Shown: positions 27,501-36,687 of the stretch, piece after piece
How positions within the stretch are numbered: position 1 is the stretch's first letter
How the letters are laid out: each line of letters begins with the position of its first letter
Origin: Maribacter ulvicola
GTDB taxonomy: Bacteria > Bacteroidota > Bacteroidia > Flavobacteriales > Flavobacteriaceae
Reading direction: 5' to 3'
DNA: 64,000 bases
NCBI RefSeq assembly: GCF_900155985.1
Contig: NZ_FTMA01000002.1
Location: 248,001 to 312,000, forward strand
The notes under the pieces: generated by a model
The model's database searches: none
What the model was told of the DNA's origin: nothing
What the model saw: only the letters and a program-made list of their open reading frames with translations
Made by a program: the position numbers and the translations under genes

Positions 27501-27582
27501 TTGAAATACTTCTTTTAAATAACTAATAATATGGCTTTTAAATTAATTATAGTACAAAGTAAAGGTGTATTTTTCTATCAAA

Positions 27583-27602
27583 AAAGGAAAAGTACATGAG
27601 CG
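27583..27602 (-). promoter_or_regulatory. Shared promoter element before the lipoprotein/peptidase unit
   Basis: Minus-strand core GCTCATGTACTTTTCCTTTT, the third copy of the element at 24008-24030 and 29481-29501. Upstream on the same strand AACGTTCAT (27608-27618 region) fits the published LytTR/AlgR half-site pattern, and a TACTTTG follows downstream. Confidence 0.45.
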
Positions 27603-27646
27603 CAAATAAATGCAAATGAACGTTAGATAACGGAACGATTACTTCT

Positions 27647-28369
27647 TTATAAACTATTCCAGTTTTTAAACTTGACGGATTGCCTGCTAGATACTTCTAC
27701 TTTTTCTCCAGTAGTTAATATAATTTGTAATTTATTATTGAAGTATGGATGAATCTCTTTAATGTAGTTTATGTTAATGATTTGACTTCGATTAACTCGA
27801 AAAAAGACTTTAGGATCTAATTTTTCTGCTAATAAATTTAAAGAACGCTTAATCATCGCTTTATCAGAACCAAAATAAAGACGTGCATAGTTTTCTAAAG
27901 ATTCAATAAAGTAAATATCTGTTAGCGGAATAAAATGACATTTTTCACCATCTTTAATAAATATCTTTTGATGCATTGGTAAGGCAGTAGGCTCTAATTT
28001 TACTCTTTTAGATAATTCCAACTTTACCTTTTCAATAGTTTTAGAAAAACGTTCATCTCTCAATGGCTTTACTAAATAATCTAACGCATTCATCTCAAAA
28101 GCTTTTACAGCATATTGGTCATAAGCAGTAGTAAAAACAACATCTGGTACATTTGTTAATTCTTCCAATAAATCAAATCCAGATTTACCAGGCATGTGAA
28201 TATCCAAAAATAAAATATCTGGTTGTAATTCTTCAATTAAAGATATGGCCTCATCTACATGACTTGCTTCACCAATAATTTCAAACTCTTGATGTTTTTC
28301 TAATGCACGTTTTACTTCTTCTCTCGCTAAACGTTCATCATCAATAATTATGGTTTTATATCTTTTCAT
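27647..28369 (-). CDS. LytTR response regulator
   Basis: 240 residues: receiver domain (residues 1-120) with acidic pocket IIIDDE and phospho-acceptor Asp56 in LFLDIHMP, Thr in FTTAYD and Lys in YLVKP, then a LytTR DNA-binding domain (about 140-238; FIKDGEKCHFIPL, FFRVNRSQIININYI, VSSRQSVKF). Controls transcription in response to the adjacent kinase, with which it overlaps by 14 bases. Confidence 0.95.
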   Translation of the reverse strand: MKRYKTIIIDDERLAREEVKRALEKHQEFEIIGEASHVDEAISLIEELQPDILFLDIHMPGKSGFDLLEELTNVPDVVFTTAYDQYAVKAFEMNALDYLVKPLRDERFSKTIEKVKLELSKRVKLEPTALPMHQKIFIKDGEKCHFIPLTDIYFIESLENYARLYFGSDKAMIKRSLNLLAEKLDPKVFFRVNRSQIININYIKEIHPYFNNKLQIILTTGEKVEVSSRQSVKFKNWNSL

Positions 28370-29444
28370 CTTCTATATGCATTGGAATTATTATTTCTGC
28401 AACTACACAGTCATTATCTTTAGCTGTTAAACAAAAACTAGCGTTTTTTTTATATTGAATTTCTAGGCGTTTTTTTAAATTTTTTAAACCTAATCCAACA
28501 TTTTTATGTTGATTAATTACTCCAGGATTCTCAACCGTAATATGAATATTGTTATCCTTCTTTTTAATTTTCAAGAAAATAATGCCACCACCAATTTTTA
28601 AGTCGATTCCATGTTTAATTGCATTTTCAATTAACAACTGTATACTTAGCGTAGGAATCTTATAATTAATGAGGTCGTCATCAATATTGGTTTTTAATTG
28701 AAGACGTTCTTCAAAACGCATTTTTTCTAATTCGATATAATCTTTTACCAAAGACAATTCTTCTTTTATAGGTATTAAATCTTTGTCTTTTTCATATAAT
28801 GATGAACGCAACAAATCTGATAATAAATCAATAGCTCTTCTAGCAACGTTAGGGTTTTCAATTACTAATGACTTTATTGAATTTAGCGAGTTGAATAAGA
28901 AATGTGGATTTAATTGCGCTGATAAATTATCTAATTGTGCTTGTTTAGCTATGATAGATAATTGAGCATTTTCTTTTGCTGTAACAACTTCTTTCTGATA
29001 ATAATGATACAAATGATACGCCAATAACCAAATGGACATTAATCTTAGCCCAGTAAGTAATATCGGATCCCAGTAAATAATAGATTCTAATAAATTTTTA
29101 TTCTCACCAGCAATCAAGGTCCAGTAAGCATACCATTTTAAATTGTTTATTAACACATATAAAACGGCTAATAAAAGTATTGTAGGCACTAAACGGATTA
29201 GTAATTGCCTCATGGGCAAACTACTCCATTTTGCTTTTAAAGCAAATAATCTGTACATATGTGTTAAAAATATTCCTATAGAAATATCTAATACATAATT
29301 TAAAAACGTGTAGAAAATACTATAATTATCTCTTGTATATACTGTATATGCCCAATAAATAGAAACAATGCTCCATCCTATTAATTGGCATTTCCAATAA
29401 AGAGAAATCGTAGTATTACTTGTATTTGTTTTTTTGAGATTCAT
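28356..29444 (-). CDS. LytS-like sensor histidine kinase
   Basis: 362 residues from ATG 29444; the frame opens at TTG 29459. Four hydrophobic segments in the first ~155 residues, then a coiled segment and the His_kinase domain with phospho-acceptor His181 in QLNPHFLFNSLNSI and an ATPase domain (IENAIKHGI, VGLGLKNLKKRL). No extracellular sensing domain, so the membrane bundle itself probably senses the signal. Pairs with the LytTR regulator. Confidence 0.93.
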   Translation of the reverse strand: MNLKKTNTSNTTISLYWKCQLIGWSIVSIYWAYTVYTRDNYSIFYTFLNYVLDISIGIFLTHMYRLFALKAKWSSLPMRQLLIRLVPTILLLAVLYVLINNLKWYAYWTLIAGENKNLLESIIYWDPILLTGLRLMSIWLLAYHLYHYYQKEVVTAKENAQLSIIAKQAQLDNLSAQLNPHFLFNSLNSIKSLVIENPNVARRAIDLLSDLLRSSLYEKDKDLIPIKEELSLVKDYIELEKMRFEERLQLKTNIDDDLINYKIPTLSIQLLIENAIKHGIDLKIGGGIIFLKIKKKDNNIHITVENPGVINQHKNVGLGLKNLKKRLEIQYKKNASFCLTAKDNDCVVAEIIIPMHIEDEKI

Positions 29445-29480
29445 TCTTAGACAAAGCAACGAAATACTTTTAAATAGTGA

Positions 29481-29501
29481 AAGGAAAAGTACAGGAACGT
29501 A
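29481..29501 (-). promoter_or_regulatory. Shared promoter element before the kinase-regulator operon
   Basis: Minus-strand TTACGTTCCTGTACTTTTCC, about 40 bases before the kinase ATG; nearly the same sequence occurs at 24008-24030 and a shorter match at 27583-27602. TACGTTCCT agrees with the LytTR half-site pattern at most positions. Suggests autoregulation. Confidence 0.5.
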
Positions 29502-29534
29502 AAATAATAGGTTTAAGTGTTATATATAAAATCT

Positions 29535-29710
29535 ATTCCATTCCACACACATTATGCTTCCCTCCTACGTCGTCGCATAAAAAGTGTTCCATTAACATTG
29601 TAGAAGAAGCTTTTTAGAATAAATTTTTTCAAGAAACTGTAGTAAAAACTTTCACTTTTAACCAAAGCTCAAGTTACATAACGCAGAACATTATAGTACA
29701 ATTGTAGTAG
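29535..29710 (+). repeat. Dispersed intergenic repeat R1, copy 1
   Basis: Block order CCATTCCACACACATTA, CTTCCCTCCT, CTTTTTAGAATAAATT, CAAGAAACTGTAGTA, then GTTACATAACGCAGAACAT. The same order is found at 34278 and 36941 and, decayed, at 39031 and 39711. Copies 1 to 3 lead straight into a palindrome. Confidence 0.85.
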
Positions 29711-29757
29711 TTTCGTGTATAGCGCGTATTCCGCGCTATTTGACATAGTTGCGTTAT
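29678..29757 (+). repeat. Nested palindrome following R1 copy 1
   Basis: Outer arms ATAACGCA (29678-29685) and TGCGTTAT (29750-29757) enclose a second inverted repeat ATAGCGCG/CGCGCTAT with a 5-base loop (29719-29739). The whole is 80 bases long. Confidence 0.75.
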
Positions 29758-29892
29758 AAGCCCTGCAAGTGGATTATAACAAAGCAATTATGACAAAACG
29801 AAACTACGGTAAGTTCAACTGTATTCTATTTAAGGCAGCCACATCAACCCGCAGATTCTTAAAAGTCATCCGCAGGATAAATTTTATTCACT

Positions 29893-30353
29893 CGTAAATT
29901 TAAACACAATTTTCCAACGCTTGTCCAGCGCCAAAAAAAGCAAGACTTTTAGAATATTTTGAAATACACGATTTATATGAAACTATCCGTTAGTAAATTT
30001 TTCAGGAGATTCTCGTCAGCTTGCCGCAACAGCTCAAAATTTCGAAAATAAAATTTCTGAGCACTTGCTACCTCTTGTCTTTGATTGAAGCTTTTCTTTT
30101 AGCTTTTTTAACATTATGTAAAATAGAATTTTAGTTACTTAAACTCGTTTAACTTAAATCCATTTTTAGCGTTTCTACTTTTACCGTAATAATTAATTGG
30201 GACTTTGAATAGCTTTGACAATTTGGAAATCTTATCGTTAAGATTGCTTTGAAATTCGTTGTGTATTTTTAACTATTAAGAGAGCTTATTGCTAAACTCC
30301 TAAAATATGTACGCTTCACTCACCTATTGTTTTACCAAAATTTTATGAGGTCG
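29893..30353 (+). repeat. Long intergenic repeat R2, copy B
   Basis: Second copy of the repeat at 20208-20642, same orientation. It contains an inverted copy of the ATTCTATTTTACATAAT word (30113-30129) that copy A carries at its borders. No ORF in it. The rest of 29445-30431 also holds no gene. Confidence 0.82.
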
Positions 30354-30431
30354 TTTTTTCTCCGATTATGTTATAGCTCATTCATTGTAAAAAATGCTAT
30401 TATAAAATCATCTTGAAATTGTTTTTATGAT

Positions 30432-33400
30432 TTAGAAATTATTTAAAAATTTCCTTCTCTTTTCACGTTCAGCGTATTCAAGTTCATTATCTCTGCGAGT
30501 TTTAATATGATTACGAATAGCTCTTGTTTTAGTATTCAACTTCATGTTTTCTACCAACCTTAATAGTTTTTCCCATTTTGCAGCTCTTATTGCACCAATT
30601 ATAGCATTACCATGATATACAACTTGATTGTCTGTCCATTCAACTTTTTTAAAACATTCCAAATCTTGATTTTTTAATACATAAAATTGAAATGCTTGTT
30701 CAAATAAAGATTTCCTGTTAGTATGAATAATATCGAACACAATTCGAATCATTTGTGCTTGTTCACTATTCCTAGCAATTAAGCTTAGAAGGTATTTGTC
30801 TGCTCTTTCGCTATTACTATTAAGTGATTGGAAAAAAGCATTCGCAAAGTGTTCTGAAATAAAGTAATAATCTAAATTATTAGCCATATACTCCATTACT
30901 TCATCTAATATTTCTTCAGCATTAGATAATTCCCAAACTATTGAGAATTCTTTGTGGTCTCTGGCTCTTTTAAGAGTATCTTTTTCAATAATAACTTTTA
31001 AAAACTCTAGGAAGAACCTGTTATCTTTTTGAAGTACTGCTAAAAAACATTTACCTCCATAATCAAAGTGATGGTCGAGTTCATCTTGCTGAATGTAAGC
31101 TTTCTTTAATAATTCGGTATCCTCAACTAAAGAGACGACTTTAATAAAAAATTCTTCACGTAACCAAATTTTCATATTATCATCATCAATTCTTCTTACA
31201 ACAATCTGGAATACTTTAATGAGGACTTCAGCATCAAGTTTTTCATATTTTTTTAGTCGCTGAAACTGAATTCCAAAGTTTGCATTAATAGTGTTTAAGG
31301 CTTTATAAAGTCGAGTAATATGCTTCTTTATAATTGATGCTTCGGGAAGACTCGTAAGTACCTCTAGCTTCCATCTTTCATGCAGTTTTCTTGTTTTAAT
31401 TACTTTCCAAAATCGTTCTGCTAATTCTGGATTAGCTGTCAGGTTATCTATTACATTATAGGGTATGGATAAATCTGAATTAAACCTTCCATCATCCTGA
31501 AGTTTTACAAATGCTATAAAAGTTGTAAACCCAATTTCACTATCATTTTTTAAATTAGCCTTAATAATAGCTTCACAGACGTTGAATTGAGAATATATTT
31601 TAATCTGATTCCACTCTAAAATCTCGCGATACTTTGAGATAAATTGGTTGACGTCTCTTTTTCTTTTAAACTTTAATTTCTTTGCAATATCAGATTTTTT
31701 TAGTTCATCAAATTCTCGATAATTTTCAAAATCGTATTCTTCTTTACCTCTACGTCTATCCCAGTTTACTAGCTCAAATAAAGAATACGTTGGATGTCTA
31801 AAAGTTGATTTCAATCTTTTTAAATCAGGAAAACTATATTTTACTTTTCTTGAAGAACGTATCATTTCTAGAACATAATAACAATGATGAAAAGATTTGT
31901 TGTTTAGGTTTGAATCTATCCAGGGAATTAAATAGTCTAAATCAAAAGCAAAAGTATATTTACTATCTTTTTCATGTGTCATTGAAAAGTTTAGCATTAC
32001 CTCAAAAACCTCATTTGGATATTCATTATAGAGATTACAAAGTGCATATAGTATTTTACCACGAGATAGTTTAACTGAAGCAATATTAGAATCATCTTTT
32101 TTAGATTCTTTTTTACTCATATAGCTCCATCTCAATCTCTTTAGCAATTGGTTTGAGATAGCAAAAAAAGAAAGCGCTTCTTGTCTTCCTTGTCCAGATT
32201 CCTCAATTAAATAATCTATTAGAATAGCATATCTTTCGAAATGGTTGATGTAATCCTCATCAAGAAAATAAATATTTTGGTCTATGTGGTAAATTAACTG
32301 TGATAGATGTTTTTGTTTCTTTTTGACAAATTGAAATGACAATTCGAGTGCATCCAAGAAAAACATAGGGTTTTTAAAAAAGTTTGATAGTAAGACTAAA
32401 TGTTTTTCTCGTTTATTTGTACTAGCAAAATCATTAGTTTCATATTCCGTTTTTAATTTATCTGTTGTTTCAGTATCTAATAAGCTAATCCGTTCTTCTA
32501 AATATATTATACATTCATCAGGCAAAAATTCCCACGAGAAATTATAAAAGCGAAATGCTTTTTCTTCATCTGATTTAATAGTAGACCAATAAGAAGTAAG
32601 TGTAGGCTTAATTTCTTTGATTATAACTTCTTTTCCAAAATTTTGATACATAGGATAAACTGTATCCTTAAACCTATATTCTAGTTGTTCGAAGTAATTG
32701 TTCCAAAGCTGTGCAAAAGACAATAATTTGTCTTTGATGAAAACTTTGCAGAAAAAGTAAGTAGAGAGATTTTGTTCGCCAATTCTAACGTGCTCATAAT
32801 TCAGCTCAACCAAATCCAAGCTGTGCAATTTATCAAAAGCTTCTCTTAATTCATCACTAGAAATTGAAAAAGAACTCACAACCGAATTTAGTAACTCATT
32901 ATCATCATAAGGTAGCGTATAAAAAAAGGAAATAATACCTAATGCTTTTAATATACGTTTATCCTTAAAAGCATCTTCATCACTCACGAACGTTTCGAAG
33001 TATTTCTCGAACAAATCTGCAACGTTATTAAGTGATTCAAGCTTATTTGTTTCTCTGGCAATTATAGCCATCATTACAGCTAAACGTGCATTTCCTTTTG
33101 CAATATCATAAATTTTAAGTTGATATTTTCCATGTCGAACTTCAAAAGGTTTTTGTTCTATAATGGCTTTGATTTCCTCAAAATTAAAACCTGAAATTTC
33201 GACGATTGAATTTTTATATTCACTCATCCATTCACGAACATTATCTAAAGCATAATCACGAACAGTTAAAACAAGTTTAAGTTTACCATTATCTAAACTT
33301 CTATAAAAACCTAATATTTGCTCAAATTTATCAACTCTATTCACATCATCAACCAGTAAAATATTGTTGTCGTCTCCTTCAAAATAAGCTCCTAAATCTC

Positions 33401-34163
33401 CAATTAGGTCTGCTCCCTTAGGTGAAATAGCGAAACCATTATAATCTAAATAAGATTCAATGAACTTGTTAATTGATTTTAAAGCTAGCTTTGTTTTACC
33501 TACACCAGCTGGACCAGAAATAATAAGAATATCATTATCTGCTAGTTTAGATTTAATGTCCTTAAGTTCTTCATTTCTATGTAGAAATATACCAGCTAAT
33601 GGTGTTGCTAGTTTTTGTTTACCTTTGTCATATTCTTCTACGAATTTTTCTAATGAAACAATTTGACCTGTATCAAGTGGAATTCCTAAATAGTCTTTAG
33701 CTAGGTTTTTATGATGAAAAAAGATTTCTGTTGCTAATGTATCAAGACTGTAATGCATTGGTACTGTACCCAAAATTTCGACAGCTTCTTTGTTGACTTC
33801 TTCAATTTCGACAACTTTTAGGTTTGAATTATAACATAAAATAATCTCCTGAATTTTATTAATAGGAATCCCTGTTTTGTCTACGTCCAAACAACCAGAA
33901 ATATCTTTTTTTAGCTTATTTAATAGACTTCTTCCTTTATGCTCTGTTGTCGTGGATTCTACAAATAAATAAAGTCCGTTGGGCATTTGAATAAAAGAAT
34001 CTGGTGTACCTCGTGTAGTCTTTTGCTTAATGTCATGAGCACCTGTACGCGAATATGCTTTATAACCACGATTCCTTAAACTTAAAAAGCAATCACAAAG
34101 CTCTTGAAATTCAGTTTCATTAAAATTTTTAAGCCTTTCTTTTATGGTAGATAGTTGATTCAT
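30432..34163 (-). CDS. Nuclease-STAND NTPase, candidate anti-phage protein
   Basis: 1243 residues, cytoplasmic. Residues 10-130 look like a PD-(D/E)xK nuclease domain: RTGAHD at 39-44, Asp55 in GTPDSF and Glu69 in FVESTT. Residues 185-340 hold a STAND-type P-loop NTPase: Walker A GPAGVGKT at 217-224 and Walker B ILLVDD at 268-273 with the following VNR, then VRDYA. The remaining ~850 residues are helical, TPR- or HEAT-like, the usual sensor part. This layout (effector-NTPase-repeat sensor) is known from Avs-like defence proteins. It stands alone between two repeat-rich gaps, which supports an accessory origin. Antiviral action is inferred. Confidence 0.82.
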   Translation of the reverse strand: MNQLSTIKERLKNFNETEFQELCDCFLSLRNRGYKAYSRTGAHDIKQKTTRGTPDSFIQMPNGLYLFVESTTTEHKGRSLLNKLKKDISGCLDVDKTGIPINKIQEIILCYNSNLKVVEIEEVNKEAVEILGTVPMHYSLDTLATEIFFHHKNLAKDYLGIPLDTGQIVSLEKFVEEYDKGKQKLATPLAGIFLHRNEELKDIKSKLADNDILIISGPAGVGKTKLALKSINKFIESYLDYNGFAISPKGADLIGDLGAYFEGDDNNILLVDDVNRVDKFEQILGFYRSLDNGKLKLVLTVRDYALDNVREWMSEYKNSIVEISGFNFEEIKAIIEQKPFEVRHGKYQLKIYDIAKGNARLAVMMAIIARETNKLESLNNVADLFEKYFETFVSDEDAFKDKRILKALGIISFFYTLPYDDNELLNSVVSSFSISSDELREAFDKLHSLDLVELNYEHVRIGEQNLSTYFFCKVFIKDKLLSFAQLWNNYFEQLEYRFKDTVYPMYQNFGKEVIIKEIKPTLTSYWSTIKSDEEKAFRFYNFSWEFLPDECIIYLEERISLLDTETTDKLKTEYETNDFASTNKREKHLVLLSNFFKNPMFFLDALELSFQFVKKKQKHLSQLIYHIDQNIYFLDEDYINHFERYAILIDYLIEESGQGRQEALSFFAISNQLLKRLRWSYMSKKESKKDDSNIASVKLSRGKILYALCNLYNEYPNEVFEVMLNFSMTHEKDSKYTFAFDLDYLIPWIDSNLNNKSFHHCYYVLEMIRSSRKVKYSFPDLKRLKSTFRHPTYSLFELVNWDRRRGKEEYDFENYREFDELKKSDIAKKLKFKRKRDVNQFISKYREILEWNQIKIYSQFNVCEAIIKANLKNDSEIGFTTFIAFVKLQDDGRFNSDLSIPYNVIDNLTANPELAERFWKVIKTRKLHERWKLEVLTSLPEASIIKKHITRLYKALNTINANFGIQFQRLKKYEKLDAEVLIKVFQIVVRRIDDDNMKIWLREEFFIKVVSLVEDTELLKKAYIQQDELDHHFDYGGKCFLAVLQKDNRFFLEFLKVIIEKDTLKRARDHKEFSIVWELSNAEEILDEVMEYMANNLDYYFISEHFANAFFQSLNSNSERADKYLLSLIARNSEQAQMIRIVFDIIHTNRKSLFEQAFQFYVLKNQDLECFKKVEWTDNQVVYHGNAIIGAIRAAKWEKLLRLVENMKLNTKTRAIRNHIKTRRDNELEYAEREKRRKFLNNF

Positions 34164-34277
34164 TTACTATTTAAGAGCTGATCATTATTATAACTAAAGT
34201 AGAATTTGAATATAATAAATTTTGTAGGAATTATTTTGTTGGAAAGCCGTAAAGTAAACAAAGTTTTTAACACAGAT

Positions 34278-34487
34278 TTCCATTCCACACACATTGCCTT
34301 CCCTCCTTTCAATAAGTGTTTATTCATTGCTAGTTATTTATTAGAATAGGTATTCATGAACCTCGTACCTCGGTTTCATTACCTTTTCAGGGAAAGTTTA
34401 GAAGAAAAAATTTAAAGAAAGTGTAGTAACAACTTTCGCTTTTACCAAAGCAAAGTTATATAACGCAGAACATTTTAGAACAAAGTA
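34278..34487 (+). repeat. Dispersed intergenic repeat R1, copy 2
   Basis: CCATTCCACACACATTG, CCTTCCCTCC, GTACCTCGGTTTCATTACC, AAAGAAAGTGTAGTAACAAC, CAAAGTTATATAACGCAGAA in the same order as copies 1 and 3. Most complete copy together with 36941-37167. Confidence 0.85.
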
Positions 34488-34496
34488 GCTAGTTGT

Positions 34497-34585
34497 GTAA
34501 AACGGCGCATGCGTGCATTTGATATAATATTAGATATGACGCCTTTAGGTTCATATCGTCAGATATTATGTAAAAGCCGTTTTAC
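34497..34585 (+). repeat. Triple nested palindrome following R1 copy 2
   Basis: Three arm pairs share nearly one centre: GTAAAACGGC/GCCGTTTTAC (34497-34506, 34576-34585), ATAATAT/ATATTAT (34524-34530, 34563-34569) and GATATGA/TCATATC (34533-34539, 34551-34557). The architecture resembles integron attC sites in size and nesting, but the GTTRRRY/RYYYAAC core is not present. Confidence 0.8.
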
Positions 34586-34728
34586 TGGAATGTTTATTGA
34601 TTTCTCTAAATAGGAGTTTGAGAGATGTTTACTTAAAGATGCTATGTCAGCCGAAAACATTTTTTCTCTTTTGAGGAAAACCATTTAACCATCATATGGC
34701 AATGACCTATTTCACTTTCGGACAAAAG

Positions 34729-34762
34729 GAAATGCCTTATGAATAATTTCATAAGGCATTTT
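34729..34762 (-). terminator. Terminator after the spondin lipoprotein gene
   Basis: Stem AAATGCCTTATGAA (34730-34743) pairs with TTCATAAGGCATTT, loop of about three bases; on the minus strand a T-rich stretch follows. Confidence 0.75.
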
Positions 34763-34791
34763 CAGATAATAAAACAAACAATAGAATGTTT

Positions 34792-36687
34792 CTAGTTGGC
34801 AGATATAGTTACTTTAACAAGATTATAACCTCCTCTTGGATCTCCGTATCCCACTACTCCTGCGGGTGAACTTATGATTCCTTTACCGAACTGAAGATCT
34901 TCAATCTCTGACACTCTACGAATAGCGGTGTTTTCGTCCGCAGCTCCGGAATTGGGACCTGATTGTCTCATAGGTTGATCGGCTCCAAATCCTACTGCTT
35001 GGTCTACCTCTGTTCCTGCGTCGTATAAATAGGATTTTTCAGTAGCATCTGGTCCACTTTTTGGGGTTCCATTTTCATCAAATAAAGGATATCCCTCATT
35101 GTTATACGCCATGAACCAATCATTGGAACTTACTAGCATGGTGTTATAACCAAATTTATATCCTGCGGGAACATCCTCTAAAGTAAAGGTAAAACTTTGC
35201 CCAGGCGCAATTGGCATGGCTTCATTGCTCTTTGCAACAGGAATACCCAAAGTAGTATTGATATAATCAAAAATGATTTGATTGTTTCCGTCTTCAGCGC
35301 TTTCCTCAATTCCGCTTCCCACAACTGCGGCCTGTCCTTGAGTGAATACGGGATCGCTTTCCGACTCAAATGCGTAAGCGACTGCCGGAGCAAATACACC
35401 ATAAGAAGAGGATAGTCGTAAAGGAGCTCCGGTGCTTCCTGTTTCTGTAAACCATTCATATAGGTTTGATGGGTTTCCTTGAACGGCAATTTTAGCCAAT
35501 CCTAGTTCCCTATCGGGTTCTCCTGTAGTAAATAATGCATTGTCCAAGGCATGAATAACCGCAATACCAGGGGCTAAGATTACGGGCACATTAGCATCCA
35601 TGGCACCTTTTAAGTTGGTAATCAACAAACGGAAGGTTCTGGTACTTTCATCATAGTCCAAGGTCACTTTCACCATTGAGGTAACATCTGTTGTTACAAT
35701 ACGTACGGTATTGTCATCATCAGGCTCACCTGCTACATCCCCGCCTGGAACCGATGTAAACGTTTCAGGATTTTCCGCTTCGGTACCAGAATCCCATAGA
35801 TATATTTTATTGGTTACATCTCCCGTAACAGGATTGCCATTTTCAAACAGTTCTAGACCAGTTGCTACTGGAGCATAAAACCAGTCATTTGAAACAACTT
35901 GCATTGTAGCAAAGCTAAGTTTGGAGCCAGGCACGGCTTGAAAATCAAAATAATAAGATCCATCTTTATTTGTAACTGGACCTGGAGCGTCTGCCCCATT
36001 AGGAGTATTGAACACTTGTACGGCCAAATAATTAATAATGTTGGTTATCGTAATATTAAAGCTACTGGTTATAGGTTCTGTTATTACATTGACCTCACCG
36101 AAGGTCAAGGTTGTAGTTTCGTTCCAGTCGGTAGCAACATCTCCTTCACCATCATAGGCGATAGCATTGTTCGCATTTGTTACTACAGGAACAAAATCAC
36201 CGGCAACCCATTGACCAGCGGCAATAGCAACATTTTCTCTTGCACTGCCGGTTGCACCCCATTGTACAAAATCGACAAGGGCGTTTGAATTGGTAAATTC
36301 ATTAGTATTGTAAAGACCTAATCCACCTTCATTATCAGGTAGGTCATAACTTACTACTAGATATTCTGAAGAAGCCAAGTCAATGCTTCCGCGTATAGGA
36401 GTAAGCGTTCCTATTTCTACATATTGACCTGGTCCTAGGCATAACCAATAGTTAGTTAGATCTACACTTTCGGTACCGTTGTTTAAGATTTCAATGGTAT
36501 CCTCCCCTTGATATCTGACCTCGTTAAGCACTACTGATGTTAACTCATCGGTCATAGGTTGTTCGGGAGTTTGTTCCTCTTGTTGTTCTTCAGCAATTTG
36601 GGCCGAAGTATCATCATTCTCACATGACGCTAAACCTAATACCAGCATAGCGGCCAGTGTACTTTTTAAAATGTTGTTTTTTTTCAT
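34792..36687 (-). CDS. Lipoprotein with lamin-tail and two spondin domains
   Basis: 631 residues. Lipobox LASC gives lipidated Cys22, followed by a Glu/Gln-rich linker. Residues ~48-190 resemble a lamin-tail (LTD) domain (VVLNEVRYQGEDTIEILNNG). Two spondin-N-like domains follow: one near 208-370 with MQVVSNDWFYAP and LWDSGTE, another near 372-625 with TMLVSSNDWFMAY, LYDAGTE and MRQSGPNSG. Acidic throughout. Likely a cell-surface adhesion or matrix protein; partners unknown. Flanked on both sides by R1 repeats. Confidence 0.82.
   Translation of the reverse strand: MKKNNILKSTLAAMLVLGLASCENDDTSAQIAEEQQEEQTPEQPMTDELTSVVLNEVRYQGEDTIEILNNGTESVDLTNYWLCLGPGQYVEIGTLTPIRGSIDLASSEYLVVSYDLPDNEGGLGLYNTNEFTNSNALVDFVQWGATGSARENVAIAAGQWVAGDFVPVVTNANNAIAYDGEGDVATDWNETTTLTFGEVNVITEPITSSFNITITNIINYLAVQVFNTPNGADAPGPVTNKDGSYYFDFQAVPGSKLSFATMQVVSNDWFYAPVATGLELFENGNPVTGDVTNKIYLWDSGTEAENPETFTSVPGGDVAGEPDDDNTVRIVTTDVTSMVKVTLDYDESTRTFRLLITNLKGAMDANVPVILAPGIAVIHALDNALFTTGEPDRELGLAKIAVQGNPSNLYEWFTETGSTGAPLRLSSSYGVFAPAVAYAFESESDPVFTQGQAAVVGSGIEESAEDGNNQIIFDYINTTLGIPVAKSNEAMPIAPGQSFTFTLEDVPAGYKFGYNTMLVSSNDWFMAYNNEGYPLFDENGTPKSGPDATEKSYLYDAGTEVDQAVGFGADQPMRQSGPNSGAADENTAIRRVSEIEDLQFGKGIISSPAGVVGYGDPRGGYNLVKVTISAN

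Noticed and set aside
31805-32074. Plus-strand frame within the STAND gene
   Set aside because: Shadow of the long minus-strand gene with no domain match.
34497-34585. Canonical integron attC site
   Set aside because: GTTRRRY and RYYYAAC cores are not present and no integron integrase was seen; only the nested shape is similar.
35178-36288. Frames in other phases within the spondin lipoprotein gene
   Set aside because: The 631-residue frame has signal peptide and repeated domains; the others have none.
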